From: Fluviibacter sp964498255
GTDB lineage: Bacteria; Pseudomonadota; Gammaproteobacteria; Burkholderiales; Rhodocyclaceae
Direction of reading: 5' to 3'
DNA length: 64,000 nucleotides
NCBI GenBank assembly: GCA_964498255.1
Contig: CAZCGW010000008.1
Coordinates: forward strand, 1-64,000
The position numbers were made by a program, and so were the translations under genes. The notes beneath the pieces are model-generated. The model was not told the DNA's origin. It saw only the letters and a list, made by a program, of their open reading frames with translations, and did no database searches. Every line of letters starts with the position of its first letter. Position 1 is the stretch's first letter. Shown here in pieces: positions 1 to 9,381 of the stretch.

Positions 1-358
1 ATTCCCCCGTAAACTTCATCATGTACCAGAACATGAAGGTGAAATCGAAACCGGCGGGATAGGCCACGAACACCGCCTTGCCTGGGAGCTTCTTCACCCA
101 TTTAACGTATTCCTTCATCGCCTCTTTGGGATCCTGTAGATCCTGTCTACAGGCCGCCCATGCTTCCGGCTCGGTTTTCCACCACTTCATGGTGAGCGGA
201 TGCCCCTTGGCGTCGGGCAGTAGCTCCAGATTGGCGCTAAAGGTGCCGATCAGCTGTTTGTCCGCCGTATAAGCGGCGGAGGCAAAAGACAACATGGAAT
301 GGGGCCCGGGGATTGGACCATCTGCTTCAACATCAGTACTTACGTAGATTTCAGCCAT
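1..358 (-). CDS. DEDD-type 3'-5' exonuclease, partial (N-terminal 119 residues)
   Basis: The reading frame starts at an ATG at 358 and runs off the left edge of the window without a stop. It opens with MAEIYVSTDVEADGPIPG, where D9 and E11 form the Asp-x-Glu of Exo I in the DnaQ/RNase T exonuclease superfamily. Around residues 98-108 a second acidic position lies in FVAYPAGFDF, as expected for Exo II. The family removes nucleotides from 3' ends using two metal ions; whether this member acts on DNA or RNA cannot be told. It is transcribed away from clpB's direction of origin, following the clpB terminator. Identification rests on the N-terminal motif only. Confidence 0.72.
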   Translation of the reverse strand, partial: MAEIYVSTDVEADGPIPGPHSMLSFASAAYTADKQLIGTFSANLELLPDAKGHPLTMKWWKTEPEAWAACRQDLQDPKEAMKEYVKWVKKLPGKAVFVAYPAGFDFTFMFWYMMKFTGE

Positions 359-373
359 GGCGAATTCTACCAA

Positions 374-400
374 TGAAAAAGGCGACCTTTCGGTCGCCTT
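374..400 (-). terminator. Intrinsic terminator after clpB
   Basis: Perfect 9-bp stem (AAGGCGACC / GGTCGCCTT) with a 4-base loop. Read leftward it starts 18 bases past the clpB stop codon and ends in a T run. It separates clpB from the exonuclease gene. Confidence 0.8.
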
Positions 401-417
401 CTCCTGAGCCGGTCTCC

Positions 418-3006
418 TTACTTCGTAAAAACCATCTTGCCCTTCTTGCAATCCACTTTGATCACATCCTTTGGACCAAAGTCGCCTTCAAGAATATGCG
501 TGGCCAGCGGATTCTCGATCTCGGCCTGGATCGCCCGCTTGAGCGGACGCGCACCAAAGACCGGGTCGAAACCTGATTCGGCAATCCGATCAAGGGCCGC
601 ATCAGACACTTCCAATCCCATATCCATGGCGACCAGGCGTTTCTCCAGATAACGCAGCTGGATACGACCAATATCACGGATGTTTTTCTCATCCAGCGCA
701 TGGAAGACGATGACATCGTCAATCCGGTTAATGAATTCCGGACGGAAGAATGTCTTCACTTCCGCCATCACAGCCAGTTTGATCACGCCATAGTCATCAC
801 CCGCCATCTGCTGAATCATCTGACTGCCCAGGTTGGAGGTCATGATGATCACAGTGTTACGGAAGTCCACGGTACGACCCTGACCATCGGTCAGGCGGCC
901 ATCGTCCAGCACCTGCAGCAGCACGTTGAATACATCCGGGTGGGCCTTCTCGACTTCGTCGAGCAGGATCACGCTGTATGGGTTACGGCGGACGGCCTCA
1001 GTCAGATAACCGCCCTCGTCGTAACCAACGTAGCCCGGAGGTGCGCCGATCAGACGGGCGACCGAGTGCTTCTCCATGAATTCGCTCATGTCGAGACGGA
1101 TCAGGTGATCCTGTGAGTCAAAGAGGAATTCGGCCAGGGCTTTGGTGAGCTCGGTTTTACCGACGCCCGTTGGGCCCAGAAACAGAAAGGAACCATACGG
1201 CCGGTTCGGGTCTGACAGCCCGGCACGCGAGCGACGAATGGTTTCAGAGACCAGACGCAGCGCTTCTTTCTGCCCGATCACGCGGTTTTGCAGATAGCTT
1301 TCCATCTGCAGCAACTTGGCGCGCTCGCCTTCCATCATCTTGGACACGGGGATACCCGTTGCCCGCGAGACCACTTCGGCGATTTCTTCGGCACCGACTT
1401 CGGTACGTAGCAGCTTGTGCTTGGTGGCTTCGGCATTGGCAGCATCGCCTTTGCTTTCAGCCACTTTCAGCTTGGCTTCAAGTTCTGGCAGCTTGCCGTA
1501 CTGAAGCTCGGCCAGTTTGTCGAACTGACCCTTGCGCTGCAGCTCAGCCATTTGCAGGCGCAGCTTTTCGATTTCTTCGCGCACTTGTGACGAGCCCTGC
1601 AGCGTCGATTTCTCGGCGCGCCAGATTTCGTCCAGGTCGGCGTATTCTTTGCCCAGGGTATTGATCTCTTCTTCGATCAGCGACAGGCGCTTCTGCGAGG
1701 CTTCGTCCTTTTCTTTCTTGACGGCTTCGCGCTCGATCTTGAGCTGGATCAGACGACGGTCAAGCTTGTCCATCTGCTCAGGCTTGGAGTCGATTTCCAT
1801 CTTGATCTTGGCGGCAGCTTCATCGATCAGGTCGATGGCTTTATCCGGCAGGAAGCGGTCTGTGATGTAACGATGCGAGAGCTCGGCCGCGGCAACAATG
1901 GCCGGGTCAGTAATCTCAACGCCGTGGTGGACTTCATAGCGCTCCTGCAGACCGCGCAGAATGGCAATAGTCGACTCAACCGATGGTTCTTCGACCATGA
2001 CTTTCTGGAAGCGACGTTCCAGGGCGGCATCTTTCTCGACGTACTTGCGGTATTCGTCCAGCGTGGTGGCACCGATGCAGTGCAGCTCACCACGGGCGAG
2101 CGCAGGCTTCAGCATATTGCCGGCATCCATAGCCCCTTCGGCCTTGCCGGCGCCGACCATGGTGTGAATTTCGTCGATGAAGAGAATAATCTTGCCTTCT
2201 TCGGCGGCGATATCCTTGAGCACGGCCTTCAGGCGTTCTTCGAACTCACCCCGGTACTTGGCACCGGCCAGCAGCGCGGCCATATCGAGCGACAGCACCT
2301 TCTTGCCCTTGAGGGTTTCCGGTACTTCTTCGTTGATGATGCGTTGCGCCAGACCTTCGACGATAGCGGTTTTACCCACACCCGGTTCGCCGATAAGGAC
2401 AGGGTTGTTCTTGCTGCGACGCTGCAGAATCTGGATGGATCGGCGGATTTCATCATCCCGACCGATCACGGGATCCAGCTTGCCCAGACGGGCACGCTCG
2501 GTCAAATCCAGGCAGTATTTCTTGAGGGCTTCGCGCTGGCTTTCGGCATCGGACGAATCGACGCCCTGGCCACCACGCACAGTCTGAATGGCCAGCTCCA
2601 GCGATTTACGGTTGAGCCCGTTGTCGCGGCAGAGACGGCCGGTTTCCCCCTTGTCATCACAGAGGGCGAGCAGAAAGAGTTCAGAGGCGATGAACTGGTC
2701 GCCACGCTTGGCGGCTTCCTTATCGCAGAGGTTGAGCAGGTTACCCAGATCGCGCGAAGCCTGCATTTCGCCACCGGTGCCCTGCACCTGCGGTAGGCGT
2801 TTCACGAGCGCTTCGGTCTCACGGGTCAAGGCCGTGACATTAACGCCCGAACGCTCCAGCAGCGAACGGATACCGCCATCCGACTCCTGAATCATGGCCA
2901 GCAGCAGATGTGCCGGCTCGATGAAGCCACAGTCGTTGGCGAGTGCAATGCTCTGGGCATCGGCCAGAGCCTGTTGAAACTTGGTGGTCAGTTTGTCGAA
3001 TCGCAT
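418..3006 (-). CDS. clpB: ATP-dependent chaperone ClpB
   Basis: Hexameric AAA+ disaggregase that, with DnaK/DnaJ/GrpE, pulls polypeptides out of cytoplasmic aggregates. The 862 residues match the usual length (E. coli about 857). An N-terminal Clp_N repeat pair is followed by nucleotide-binding domain 1 (GEPGVGKT near residue 207, Walker B with FIDEIHT), a long charged coiled-coil middle domain (roughly 400-530) typical of ClpB rather than ClpA, and domain 2 (GPTGVGKT near 610, LLDEVEKAHPD). The pore tyrosine motif GYVGYDEGG is present. I chose the ATG at 3006 because MRFDKLTTKF is the conserved start and AAAGGAA lies just upstream; an in-frame upstream start would add 15 unconserved residues. 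A heat-shock-like promoter lies upstream. Confidence 0.97.
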   Translation of the reverse strand: MRFDKLTTKFQQALADAQSIALANDCGFIEPAHLLLAMIQESDGGIRSLLERSGVNVTALTRETEALVKRLPQVQGTGGEMQASRDLGNLLNLCDKEAAKRGDQFIASELFLLALCDDKGETGRLCRDNGLNRKSLELAIQTVRGGQGVDSSDAESQREALKKYCLDLTERARLGKLDPVIGRDDEIRRSIQILQRRSKNNPVLIGEPGVGKTAIVEGLAQRIINEEVPETLKGKKVLSLDMAALLAGAKYRGEFEERLKAVLKDIAAEEGKIILFIDEIHTMVGAGKAEGAMDAGNMLKPALARGELHCIGATTLDEYRKYVEKDAALERRFQKVMVEEPSVESTIAILRGLQERYEVHHGVEITDPAIVAAAELSHRYITDRFLPDKAIDLIDEAAAKIKMEIDSKPEQMDKLDRRLIQLKIEREAVKKEKDEASQKRLSLIEEEINTLGKEYADLDEIWRAEKSTLQGSSQVREEIEKLRLQMAELQRKGQFDKLAELQYGKLPELEAKLKVAESKGDAANAEATKHKLLRTEVGAEEIAEVVSRATGIPVSKMMEGERAKLLQMESYLQNRVIGQKEALRLVSETIRRSRAGLSDPNRPYGSFLFLGPTGVGKTELTKALAEFLFDSQDHLIRLDMSEFMEKHSVARLIGAPPGYVGYDEGGYLTEAVRRNPYSVILLDEVEKAHPDVFNVLLQVLDDGRLTDGQGRTVDFRNTVIIMTSNLGSQMIQQMAGDDYGVIKLAVMAEVKTFFRPEFINRIDDVIVFHALDEKNIRDIGRIQLRYLEKRLVAMDMGLEVSDAALDRIAESGFDPVFGARPLKRAIQAEIENPLATHILEGDFGPKDVIKVDCKKGKMVFTK

Positions 3007-3070
3007 GGTTTTCCTTTGTATTGTTCTAATTGGTGGGCCGGTTTTCACCAAGCGCCATGATCTTTTGGCA

Positions 3071-3098
3071 ATATGTAGGCTAAATCTGCTTTTTCAAG
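3071..3098 (-). promoter_or_regulatory. Candidate sigma-32 (heat-shock) promoter of clpB
   Basis: On the minus strand CTTGAAA (3098-3092) is followed after 12 bases by CCTACATAT (3079-3071). This resembles the sigma-32 consensus CTTGAAA plus CCCCATnTA. It lies about 65 bases before the clpB start codon. ClpB is a classical sigma-32 regulon member, which supports the reading. Confidence 0.5.
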
Positions 3099-3148
3099 TC
3101 GCGTAGAACCGTTTCATTGAAGTTTAGCCCCAATCAGGAACAAACAAC

Positions 3149-4768
3149 ATGAACCCCATGGCGCCTTCCCCTCTGACAGGTTCAGCCGATTCGGCATCGG
3201 GCACACACACTAAGGTGATTAGCGCTCGTGCTGCCGCTGCTCTGGTTCAGTCCGGCCAGACGCTAGCCACCTGCGGCTTTGTAGGCATCGGCTTCCCCGA
3301 AAACCTGGCCATTGCCCTGGAAGCGCACTTTAACGACACCGGCCTTCCGCGTGACCTGACGTTGGTATTTGGCGCTGGCCAGGGTGATGGCAAAGACCGC
3401 GGCCTGAACCACCTGGCGCCACCGGGATTACTCAGGCGGGTGGTTGGCGGCCATTGGGGGCTGATTCCTAAAGTCGGTGCGCTGGCCACCAGCAACCAGA
3501 TCGAAGCCTATAACCTGCCGCAAGGGGTACTCTCGCAGTTGTATCGGGACATCGCCTCGGGCAAACCGTGCCTGACGACGCACGTAGGACTGCATACCTT
3601 TATTGACCCGCGCCAGGATGGGGGCAAGCTCAACGAACGTACGACGGAAGACTATGTCTTCCTGACAGAAATCGATGGCAAGGAATATCTGCGTTACAAA
3701 ACCTTCCCGATTCATGTGGCCTTTTTGCGCGGCACGACTGCCGATGGCGCAGGTAATATCACCATGGAAAATGAAGCCCTAACGCTTGAATCGTTAGCGG
3801 TGGCCATGGCGACGCACAATTCCGGGGGCAAAGTGATCGTTCAAGTAGAGCGATTAACCGAGCGCGGCGCACTGAATCCGAAGGATGTACGCATTCCCGG
3901 CATGCTGGTCGATTATGTGGTGGTTGCGGAAAACCCCGCCTATCATCAACAAACCTTTGCCGAGCAATTTAATGCCGCCTTTGCCGGCCATGAGCGTGTA
4001 GCGCTTGATGCCGTGCAGCCGATGCCGCTGACGGAACGCAAGATCATCGCCCGACGTGCAGCACTAGAACTGCGGCCGGGATCGGTCGTTAATCTGGGTA
4101 TCGGCATGCCGGAGGGGGTGGCCAACGTTGCGACAGAAGAAGGCATCAATGACTTTATGACACTAACGGCCGAGCCCGGCATTGTGGGGGGCATTCCCCA
4201 GGGCGGGCTGAACTTTGGTGCTGCCGTAAATCATGATGCCGTGATCGATCAACCTTATCAGTTCGACTTTTACGATGGCGGCGGTATTGATATTGCTTTC
4301 CTAGGCCTGGCTCAGGCTGATGCCCAAGGCAACCTTAACGTCTCACGATTCGGGCCCAAACTGGCCGGTAGTGGCGGCTTTATTGATATTAGCCAGTCAT
4401 CCAAGAAGGTGGTCTTTGTGGGGACTTTTACGGCGGATGGCCTAAAGATATCTGTAGAAAATGGCGTCTTGCGCATCGACCAGGAGGGCCGTGCGCGCAA
4501 ATTCGTGAGTGCGGTTGAACAAATGACCTTTAGCGGTAGATTTGCTTCAGAACGCCAGCAGCCGGTGATTTACATTACCGAGCGCTGCGTTTTTGAGCTG
4601 ACGCCCGAGGGTATGATGCTGACCGAGATCGCGCCGGGCGTCGACCTGGAGCGTGACATTCTGGCGCAGATGGATTTTGCGCCCATCATCAGCCCGCATC
4701 TCAAAACCATGGCCGCCAGTATTTTCAAGCCAGAACCCATGGGTCTGGCACAAGTTACATCTCATTAA
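3149..4768 (+). CDS. Acyl-CoA:acetate/3-ketoacid CoA-transferase, fused alpha-beta type
   Basis: Moves coenzyme A between a short-chain acyl-CoA and a free acid such as acetate or acetoacetate. At 539 residues it is a single-chain family I transferase, with the alpha-like half in about residues 20-280 and the beta-like half after 290, similar to YdiF and propionate CoA-transferase. The catalytic glutamate is probably E342 in LTAEPGIVGG, which would form the glutamyl-CoA thioester. A glycine-rich CoA site (VNLGIGMPEGVA) precedes it. The start ATG follows AGGAAC. It is divergent from clpB and followed 28 bases later by a periplasmic binding protein, possibly co-transcribed. The acid substrate cannot be predicted from sequence. 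Confidence 0.88.
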   Translation: MNPMAPSPLTGSADSASGTHTKVISARAAAALVQSGQTLATCGFVGIGFPENLAIALEAHFNDTGLPRDLTLVFGAGQGDGKDRGLNHLAPPGLLRRVVGGHWGLIPKVGALATSNQIEAYNLPQGVLSQLYRDIASGKPCLTTHVGLHTFIDPRQDGGKLNERTTEDYVFLTEIDGKEYLRYKTFPIHVAFLRGTTADGAGNITMENEALTLESLAVAMATHNSGGKVIVQVERLTERGALNPKDVRIPGMLVDYVVVAENPAYHQQTFAEQFNAAFAGHERVALDAVQPMPLTERKIIARRAALELRPGSVVNLGIGMPEGVANVATEEGINDFMTLTAEPGIVGGIPQGGLNFGAAVNHDAVIDQPYQFDFYDGGGIDIAFLGLAQADAQGNLNVSRFGPKLAGSGGFIDISQSSKKVVFVGTFTADGLKISVENGVLRIDQEGRARKFVSAVEQMTFSGRFASERQQPVIYITERCVFELTPEGMMLTEIAPGVDLERDILAQMDFAPIISPHLKTMAASIFKPEPMGLAQVTSH

Positions 4769-4796
4769 TCACTGCTGCACCCTATTGGATATCTCT

Positions 4797-5699
4797 ATGC
4801 GTTGTTACCGAACCCTCCTTGCAGCCCTGATTTTTGCAACCAGTCTGACGATAGGCACAGCAGTCGCTCAAGCCCAGACCAATGAGGCAACCGCTCCTGC
4901 ACCACTCAATGGACCCGTTATCCAACGTATTCGTGACAAGCAAACGCTCACCATTGCCTATGACCCGAACCAATCCCCATTTTCACTCACCGGCGATGAT
5001 GGGCTGCCTACCGGCTATACCGTTGACCTATGCAAGATTGTGGCTTCGCAACTGGTGACACAGCTGGATATGAAGCTGATGGATGTGCGCTGGATCAAAA
5101 CCAATACCCGCTCGCGCTTCGACGCTATTGAATCGGGCGATGCAGATCTGGAATGCGCTGCCACGTCGAATACACTGGACCGCCAACGCAACTTTGCTTT
5201 TAGTCTTACAACTTTTATCCAGGGCGCGACCTTTGCCGTACGCAATGATGCCAACCTGGAAAAACTCGATCATCTGACAGACAAGAAGCTGGCGGTAGTT
5301 CGCAATACCACCACCAGCAAGCTGATGAAACAAGCCATTGCCAGCGGCCAGATGCAGGCAACGCTGATTGAAGCCAAAAGCTTCGAAGCCGCCGGCAATA
5401 TGCTGGCAAATAAAGAAGTCGACGCTGTTGCTGGCGACCGCCTGTTGATGTTTGATCAACTTATCCGTTCAAAGCTTGGCACCCGCTTCCGCATGCTGCC
5501 CCAGGACTTTGCGCCGGAGTATTACGCCATCATGATGCACAAGACTGATCCGGACCTACGTTGGGCGGTAAACGCAACGCTATCCCGCACTTACCGCACC
5601 CCGGTAATTGGAGAACTCTATCAACGATGGTTTGGTTCACTGAATCAACCGGGGCAACTGATGGAAGCACTTTATTTCACCCAGGCGTATCCGGAATAA
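4797..5699 (+). CDS. Periplasmic amino-acid ABC transporter substrate-binding protein (SBP_bac_3)
   Basis: The 300-residue product begins MRCYRTLLAALIFATSLTIG and has a Sec signal peptide cleaved after an AVAQA-type site near residue 26. The mature part is a family-3 solute-binding protein: IAYDPNQSPFSLTGDDGLPTGYTVDL-type N-lobe, then a DLECAATSNT segment and a KLAVVRNTTTSKLM hinge region. Such proteins capture polar amino acids, often glutamate or aspartate, for an ABC importer. No permease or ATPase gene is adjacent, so its transporter must be encoded elsewhere. The frame is open further upstream, but only this ATG gives a signal peptide and avoids overlap with the CoA-transferase. Confidence 0.85.
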   Translation: MRCYRTLLAALIFATSLTIGTAVAQAQTNEATAPAPLNGPVIQRIRDKQTLTIAYDPNQSPFSLTGDDGLPTGYTVDLCKIVASQLVTQLDMKLMDVRWIKTNTRSRFDAIESGDADLECAATSNTLDRQRNFAFSLTTFIQGATFAVRNDANLEKLDHLTDKKLAVVRNTTTSKLMKQAIASGQMQATLIEAKSFEAAGNMLANKEVDAVAGDRLLMFDQLIRSKLGTRFRMLPQDFAPEYYAIMMHKTDPDLRWAVNATLSRTYRTPVIGELYQRWFGSLNQPGQLMEALYFTQAYPE

Positions 5700-5745
5700 G
5701 AAACGTATTTAATCAATCTACTGCATCTACCGCTAGAATTAGAAG

Positions 5746-6936
5746 ATGACCCAATCAATTTCGATGCAGCCTGCCAACGATGCACCTCATGCATTGGCAG
5801 ACTGGCATTGTGATGGTGCGGTGGCGACACTTAAGCTATCGGGTCATTTGAATGCGCATACCCTAGGTTGGCTGTGGTCACAGGCGAAAGATGATCAAAT
5901 GGCCTGGCTGGCACAGTCAGGATCAGGGTCAAGGTCGGGCAGCCATCTGACCATAGACTTCCAGCAGGTCACATACCTGGATGGTGCAGGTATTGCGTTC
6001 ATCATTGATCTTGAGCACGTACAGGAAGCTGCTGGTGGCCAACTAACGCTGGCCAATATGGATGCGCGCTATCAGCCTCTGATTGATCAATACCGCCCTA
6101 TCGCGAACCTGTTTCCGCCGGCAGATACCAATCACCATGTTCATACCAACCTGATCGAACGGGTGGGTCGTGGCGCCTATGAATTGGCTGAAGACGCAAA
6201 ACAGCAGACGGTTTTTATCGGCCAGATTGCCAGCAGCATCGGCTGGGCCATACGCTACCCCCGCCAGGTACGTTGGAACGACTTTATTAACGTGGCAGTA
6301 GAAGCCGGTGTAGCTGCGCTGCCGATCGTTTCGCTCGTGGCTTTTCTGATTGGTGTGATTCTGGCCTTTCAATCGGCAATCGGGCTCAAACAATTCGGTG
6401 CCGAAACCTTTGTGGCCAATCTGGTATCGCTATCGATCTTCCGCGAGCTCGGCCCACTGATGACAGCGATCTTGCTGGCAGGTCGATCTTCGGCCGCATT
6501 TGCCGCAGAGATTGGCACCATGACAGTGAACAATGAAGTCGATGCACTTGTTACTGGTGGCATCGACCCGATTCGTTTTCTGGTATTGCCGCGCATGCTG
6601 GCTGGCCTGCTGGTAGCGCCCATCCTGTCGTTGTTTTCAGATCTGATCGGGGTGTTTGCTGCCTCGCTCACCATGCTGGCTTACCAGATTCCCTTTGTGA
6701 CTTTTTACGAAGCGGTCCTTAAAACCATTCACGTCAACGACATTATGTCGGGGCTAACCAAATCCCTATTATTTGGTCTGATCATTGCCGGTGTAGGCTG
6801 TCTACGTGGCATGCAAACAGGCACAGGGGCTGCGGCTGTAGGTTTATCGGCCACCCGTGCCGTTGTTTCCAGCCTGATTCTGATCGTAATGGTAGACGGC
6901 CTCTTCGCTTATATCTCTTACAAAACCGGGTTCTGA
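5746..6936 (+). CDS. MCE-system ABC permease with fused N-terminal STAS domain (MlaE-like)
   Basis: Inner-membrane permease of a phospholipid ABC transporter of the MCE/Mla type. The 396 residues have two parts: a STAS domain (about 20-120, motif YLDGAGIAFIID) corresponding to the separate MlaB protein of E. coli, and a MlaE/YrbE permease domain (about 150-396) with several hydrophobic helices and the signature FRELGPLMTAILLAGR. It opens a tight four-gene operon with an ATPase (4-base gap), an MCE substrate-binding protein and an auxiliary lipoprotein. A -10-like TAGAAT ends 6 bases before the ATG, so the leader may be very short. Confidence 0.92.
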   Translation: MTQSISMQPANDAPHALADWHCDGAVATLKLSGHLNAHTLGWLWSQAKDDQMAWLAQSGSGSRSGSHLTIDFQQVTYLDGAGIAFIIDLEHVQEAAGGQLTLANMDARYQPLIDQYRPIANLFPPADTNHHVHTNLIERVGRGAYELAEDAKQQTVFIGQIASSIGWAIRYPRQVRWNDFINVAVEAGVAALPIVSLVAFLIGVILAFQSAIGLKQFGAETFVANLVSLSIFRELGPLMTAILLAGRSSAAFAAEIGTMTVNNEVDALVTGGIDPIRFLVLPRMLAGLLVAPILSLFSDLIGVFAASLTMLAYQIPFVTFYEAVLKTIHVNDIMSGLTKSLLFGLIIAGVGCLRGMQTGTGAAAVGLSATRAVVSSLILIVMVDGLFAYISYKTGF

Positions 6937-6940
6937 TGCC

Positions 6941-7756
6941 ATGCCGATCGATCAGAACAAAACCGCTGAAAGCATCATTGAAGTCAAAGATCTGACGGTC
7001 GGTTACGGCAGCAATATCGTGCTACAGAACCTGAACTTCTCGGTCAAACGTGGCGAAGTTTTTGTGATTCTGGGTGGTTCGGGTTGCGGCAAATCCAGTC
7101 TGCTTAAAAACATGATTGGCCTGTACGACCCGCCATGTGGCTCGGTGCTGATTGAAGGACAGAATATCGTCACGGCCGAAGGGGAGGAACGCCAACAGAT
7201 TCTTACCCGGTTTGGCGTGATGTACCAGCAAGGCGCGCTGTTCGGTTCTATGAATCTGCTGGAAAATGTCCGCCTGTTTCTGGAAGAATATACACAGCTG
7301 AGCCAGGACGAAATGTCTTTGATAGCGCGTTGCAAGCTCGACCTCGTGGGGCTGCTGCCTTTCGAATCTTTCATGCCTTCAGAGATTAGTGGCGGCATGC
7401 AGAAACGCGCTGCGATTGCCCGCGCCATGGCATTGGATCCGGACATTCTCTTTCTGGATGAGCCGTCTGCAGGCCTTGACCCGATCACTTCAGCGGAGCT
7501 GGATCAAACGATTCTGTCAATTTCACGCAATCTGGGCATTACCTTCGTGGTGGTGACGCATGAGCTGCCCAGCATCTATACGATTGCCGATCGCATCATC
7601 ATGCTCGACAAAGACACCAAAGGCATTATCGCCGATGGTGATCCACGCTGGCTTCGTGAGCATAGCGATAACCCGCAAGTCCGCAAATTCTTCAATCGGG
7701 GCGCCGATGTCGCGCACGATGAACTCCCTCTTCAACCCGCAACAATACCGGCCTGA
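6941..7756 (+). CDS. MCE-system ABC ATPase (MlaF-like)
   Basis: Cytoplasmic ATPase that powers the adjoining permease. The 271 residues contain all ABC motifs: Walker A GGSGCGKSS near residue 48, a Q-loop in MYQQGALFGSMN, signature ISGGMQKRAAIARA, Walker B ILFLDEPSAGLDP and switch histidine VVTHELP. The GALFGSMN and SGGMQKR variants are typical of MlaF/Ttg2A rather than nutrient importers. It lies 4 bases after the permease and 8 bases before the MCE gene, indicating translational coupling. Confidence 0.93.
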   Translation: MPIDQNKTAESIIEVKDLTVGYGSNIVLQNLNFSVKRGEVFVILGGSGCGKSSLLKNMIGLYDPPCGSVLIEGQNIVTAEGEERQQILTRFGVMYQQGALFGSMNLLENVRLFLEEYTQLSQDEMSLIARCKLDLVGLLPFESFMPSEISGGMQKRAAIARAMALDPDILFLDEPSAGLDPITSAELDQTILSISRNLGITFVVVTHELPSIYTIADRIIMLDKDTKGIIADGDPRWLREHSDNPQVRKFFNRGADVAHDELPLQPATIPA

Positions 7757-7764
7757 AATTCACC

Positions 7765-8661
7765 ATGTCCAACCGAAATAGCGCTCAATATTATCGACTC
7801 GGCATCTTTGTGCTGATTGGTGCCGCCTCCCTTGTTGCCTTGGTTCTAATCTTTGGCGCTAAAAACCTGTTCACCAAAACCATGGTGGTGGAAACGTACA
7901 TTAAAGAATCGGTACAGGGTTTGGATGTAGGCGCCCCCGTTCGATTTCGTGGCGTACGTGTCGGTCAGGTCAGTTTTATTGGCCTGTCCGGTTCGCTCTA
8001 TGAAAAAGATGTGCCACCGATTGAACGCCGCCAGTATGTGGTGGTGCGCATGACCGTAGAAAAACTTAACCACGACAACGCCGAATACATTGAGAAAATG
8101 GTCAAGGACGGCATGCGTGCCCAGATCCGTGGGCAAGGCATTACCGGCATTAACTACATCGAACTGGATTTTGTGAAAGACCCGGACAAATTAAGAGAGC
8201 TACCGTTCAGCTGGACAGCTGACTATCCGGTTGTGCCCTCCCAGCCTAGCCCGGTAAATATTCTGCTCGACAGTGTTGAAGATGCCTTGAAGAACTTTAA
8301 CCACCTGAATCTGTCCAAAACACAAGAAGAAGTAAACACACTTCTCATCAATCTCAATGGGATGGTGGCTGGCGATGGTGGCAAAGGCAATGGGCTGAAC
8401 GAGTCAGTGAAGCAGCTCAATACGCTGCTCGGCAAAGTAAACAAGGCCACGGACAATCAGGAACTGGCCGTATTGATTGAACAACTCACGGGTTCGATTA
8501 TTGTGCTGCGTCAGACACTCACGACGATGCAGGGTGATCTGACCATTTCTGCCGACAACGTAAGGCAGATCACTAACAATGTGAATGATCTTTCGCAAAA
8601 GGCCAATGACTATCCATCGTGGCTGCTGTTTGGCCAACCGCCCAAGCGCGTTGCTCCCTAA
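7765..8661 (+). CDS. MCE/MlaD-family lipid-binding protein
   Basis: Membrane-anchored periplasmic protein with one N-terminal helix (residues 10-32, LGIFVLIGAASLVALVLIFG) and an MCE domain (about 40-120, VRFRGVRVGQVSFIGL). MCE proteins form hexameric rings or tubes that carry phospholipids across the periplasm. After the MCE domain there is a roughly 150-residue helical tail with repeated polar heptads, longer than in E. coli MlaD (183 residues in total). That fits a longer bridge towards the outer membrane. Third gene of the operon. Confidence 0.92.
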   Translation: MSNRNSAQYYRLGIFVLIGAASLVALVLIFGAKNLFTKTMVVETYIKESVQGLDVGAPVRFRGVRVGQVSFIGLSGSLYEKDVPPIERRQYVVVRMTVEKLNHDNAEYIEKMVKDGMRAQIRGQGITGINYIELDFVKDPDKLRELPFSWTADYPVVPSQPSPVNILLDSVEDALKNFNHLNLSKTQEEVNTLLINLNGMVAGDGGKGNGLNESVKQLNTLLGKVNKATDNQELAVLIEQLTGSIIVLRQTLTTMQGDLTISADNVRQITNNVNDLSQKANDYPSWLLFGQPPKRVAP

Positions 8662-8682
8662 CTGCTGCCTTCAGGAATTCCT

Positions 8683-9375
8683 ATGACTACCGCTACAACC
8701 TTTGTCTCTAGCAACCCGTTCAGGAAGACTGTCCGTTACTGGGTCATGCCCACGCTCGCAATGCTCATCCTTGGTGCCTGCTCACTCTCTCGCCCTAATC
8801 CGGATCAGAGTAGCTGGCTGGTCATGCCAGAGCGAACAGCCGCCCCACGCGCCACCCCGGTGAATATGCACCTGAAGATGGGTAACTTTTCAGCGAATGC
8901 GCCCTACGATGGTAAATCGCTGGTTTACCGGATGTCAGACAATAAATATGAGAAGGACTTCTACAACGTTTATCTGGTTTACCCGCGCGACATGGTGGCC
9001 AATGCCACGCAAAAATGGTTAACCCAGTCCAATGCGTTCACGCTGATTATTGAACAGCCAACGACCTTCTTCCCGATGTATCAGTTACAAGGGGTGATTG
9101 ATGAGTTCTGTGGGGACTATCGGGATCAACCCACCGCCGTTGTAACGATCCAGTTTTATGCGAGCAGTAGCTTTAATGGCAAGAACGGGATGTTCTCTAC
9201 CCCACGTATTACCAAACGCGTACCGCTCGCCGATAAATCGACCCAGGCGCTTATCAATGGTCAGCAGCAAGCCCTTAGCGAAGTACTACAGGAACTTGAG
9301 CAACGTTTAGTGACCGATGCGGCCAATGCGCCTGCGGAATATAAATCCGTGACGGGCCGGACTGTTGTGCACTAA
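8683..9375 (+). CDS. ABC-type transport auxiliary lipoprotein (PqiC-like)
   Basis: The 230-residue product has a basic N-terminus, a hydrophobic stretch and the lipobox LGAC, so the mature chain should start at the lipidated cysteine near residue 33. The remainder resembles the ABC_trans_aux family (PqiC), whose members form an outer-membrane-associated periplasmic partner for MCE proteins. It closes the MCE operon, 21 bases after the MCE gene. E. coli splits these functions between Mla and Pqi; here MlaE/F/D-like genes are joined to a PqiC-like lipoprotein, a layout common in betaproteobacteria. Confidence 0.82.
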   Translation: MTTATTFVSSNPFRKTVRYWVMPTLAMLILGACSLSRPNPDQSSWLVMPERTAAPRATPVNMHLKMGNFSANAPYDGKSLVYRMSDNKYEKDFYNVYLVYPRDMVANATQKWLTQSNAFTLIIEQPTTFFPMYQLQGVIDEFCGDYRDQPTAVVTIQFYASSSFNGKNGMFSTPRITKRVPLADKSTQALINGQQQALSEVLQELEQRLVTDAANAPAEYKSVTGRTVVH

Positions 9376-9381
9376 GAGTTT

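Noticed and set aside
1873..2796. Long plus-strand open frame (307 codons) opposite clpB
   Set aside because: Antisense to a fully conserved gene, no ribosome binding site, no family resemblance; it is a by-product of clpB codon usage.
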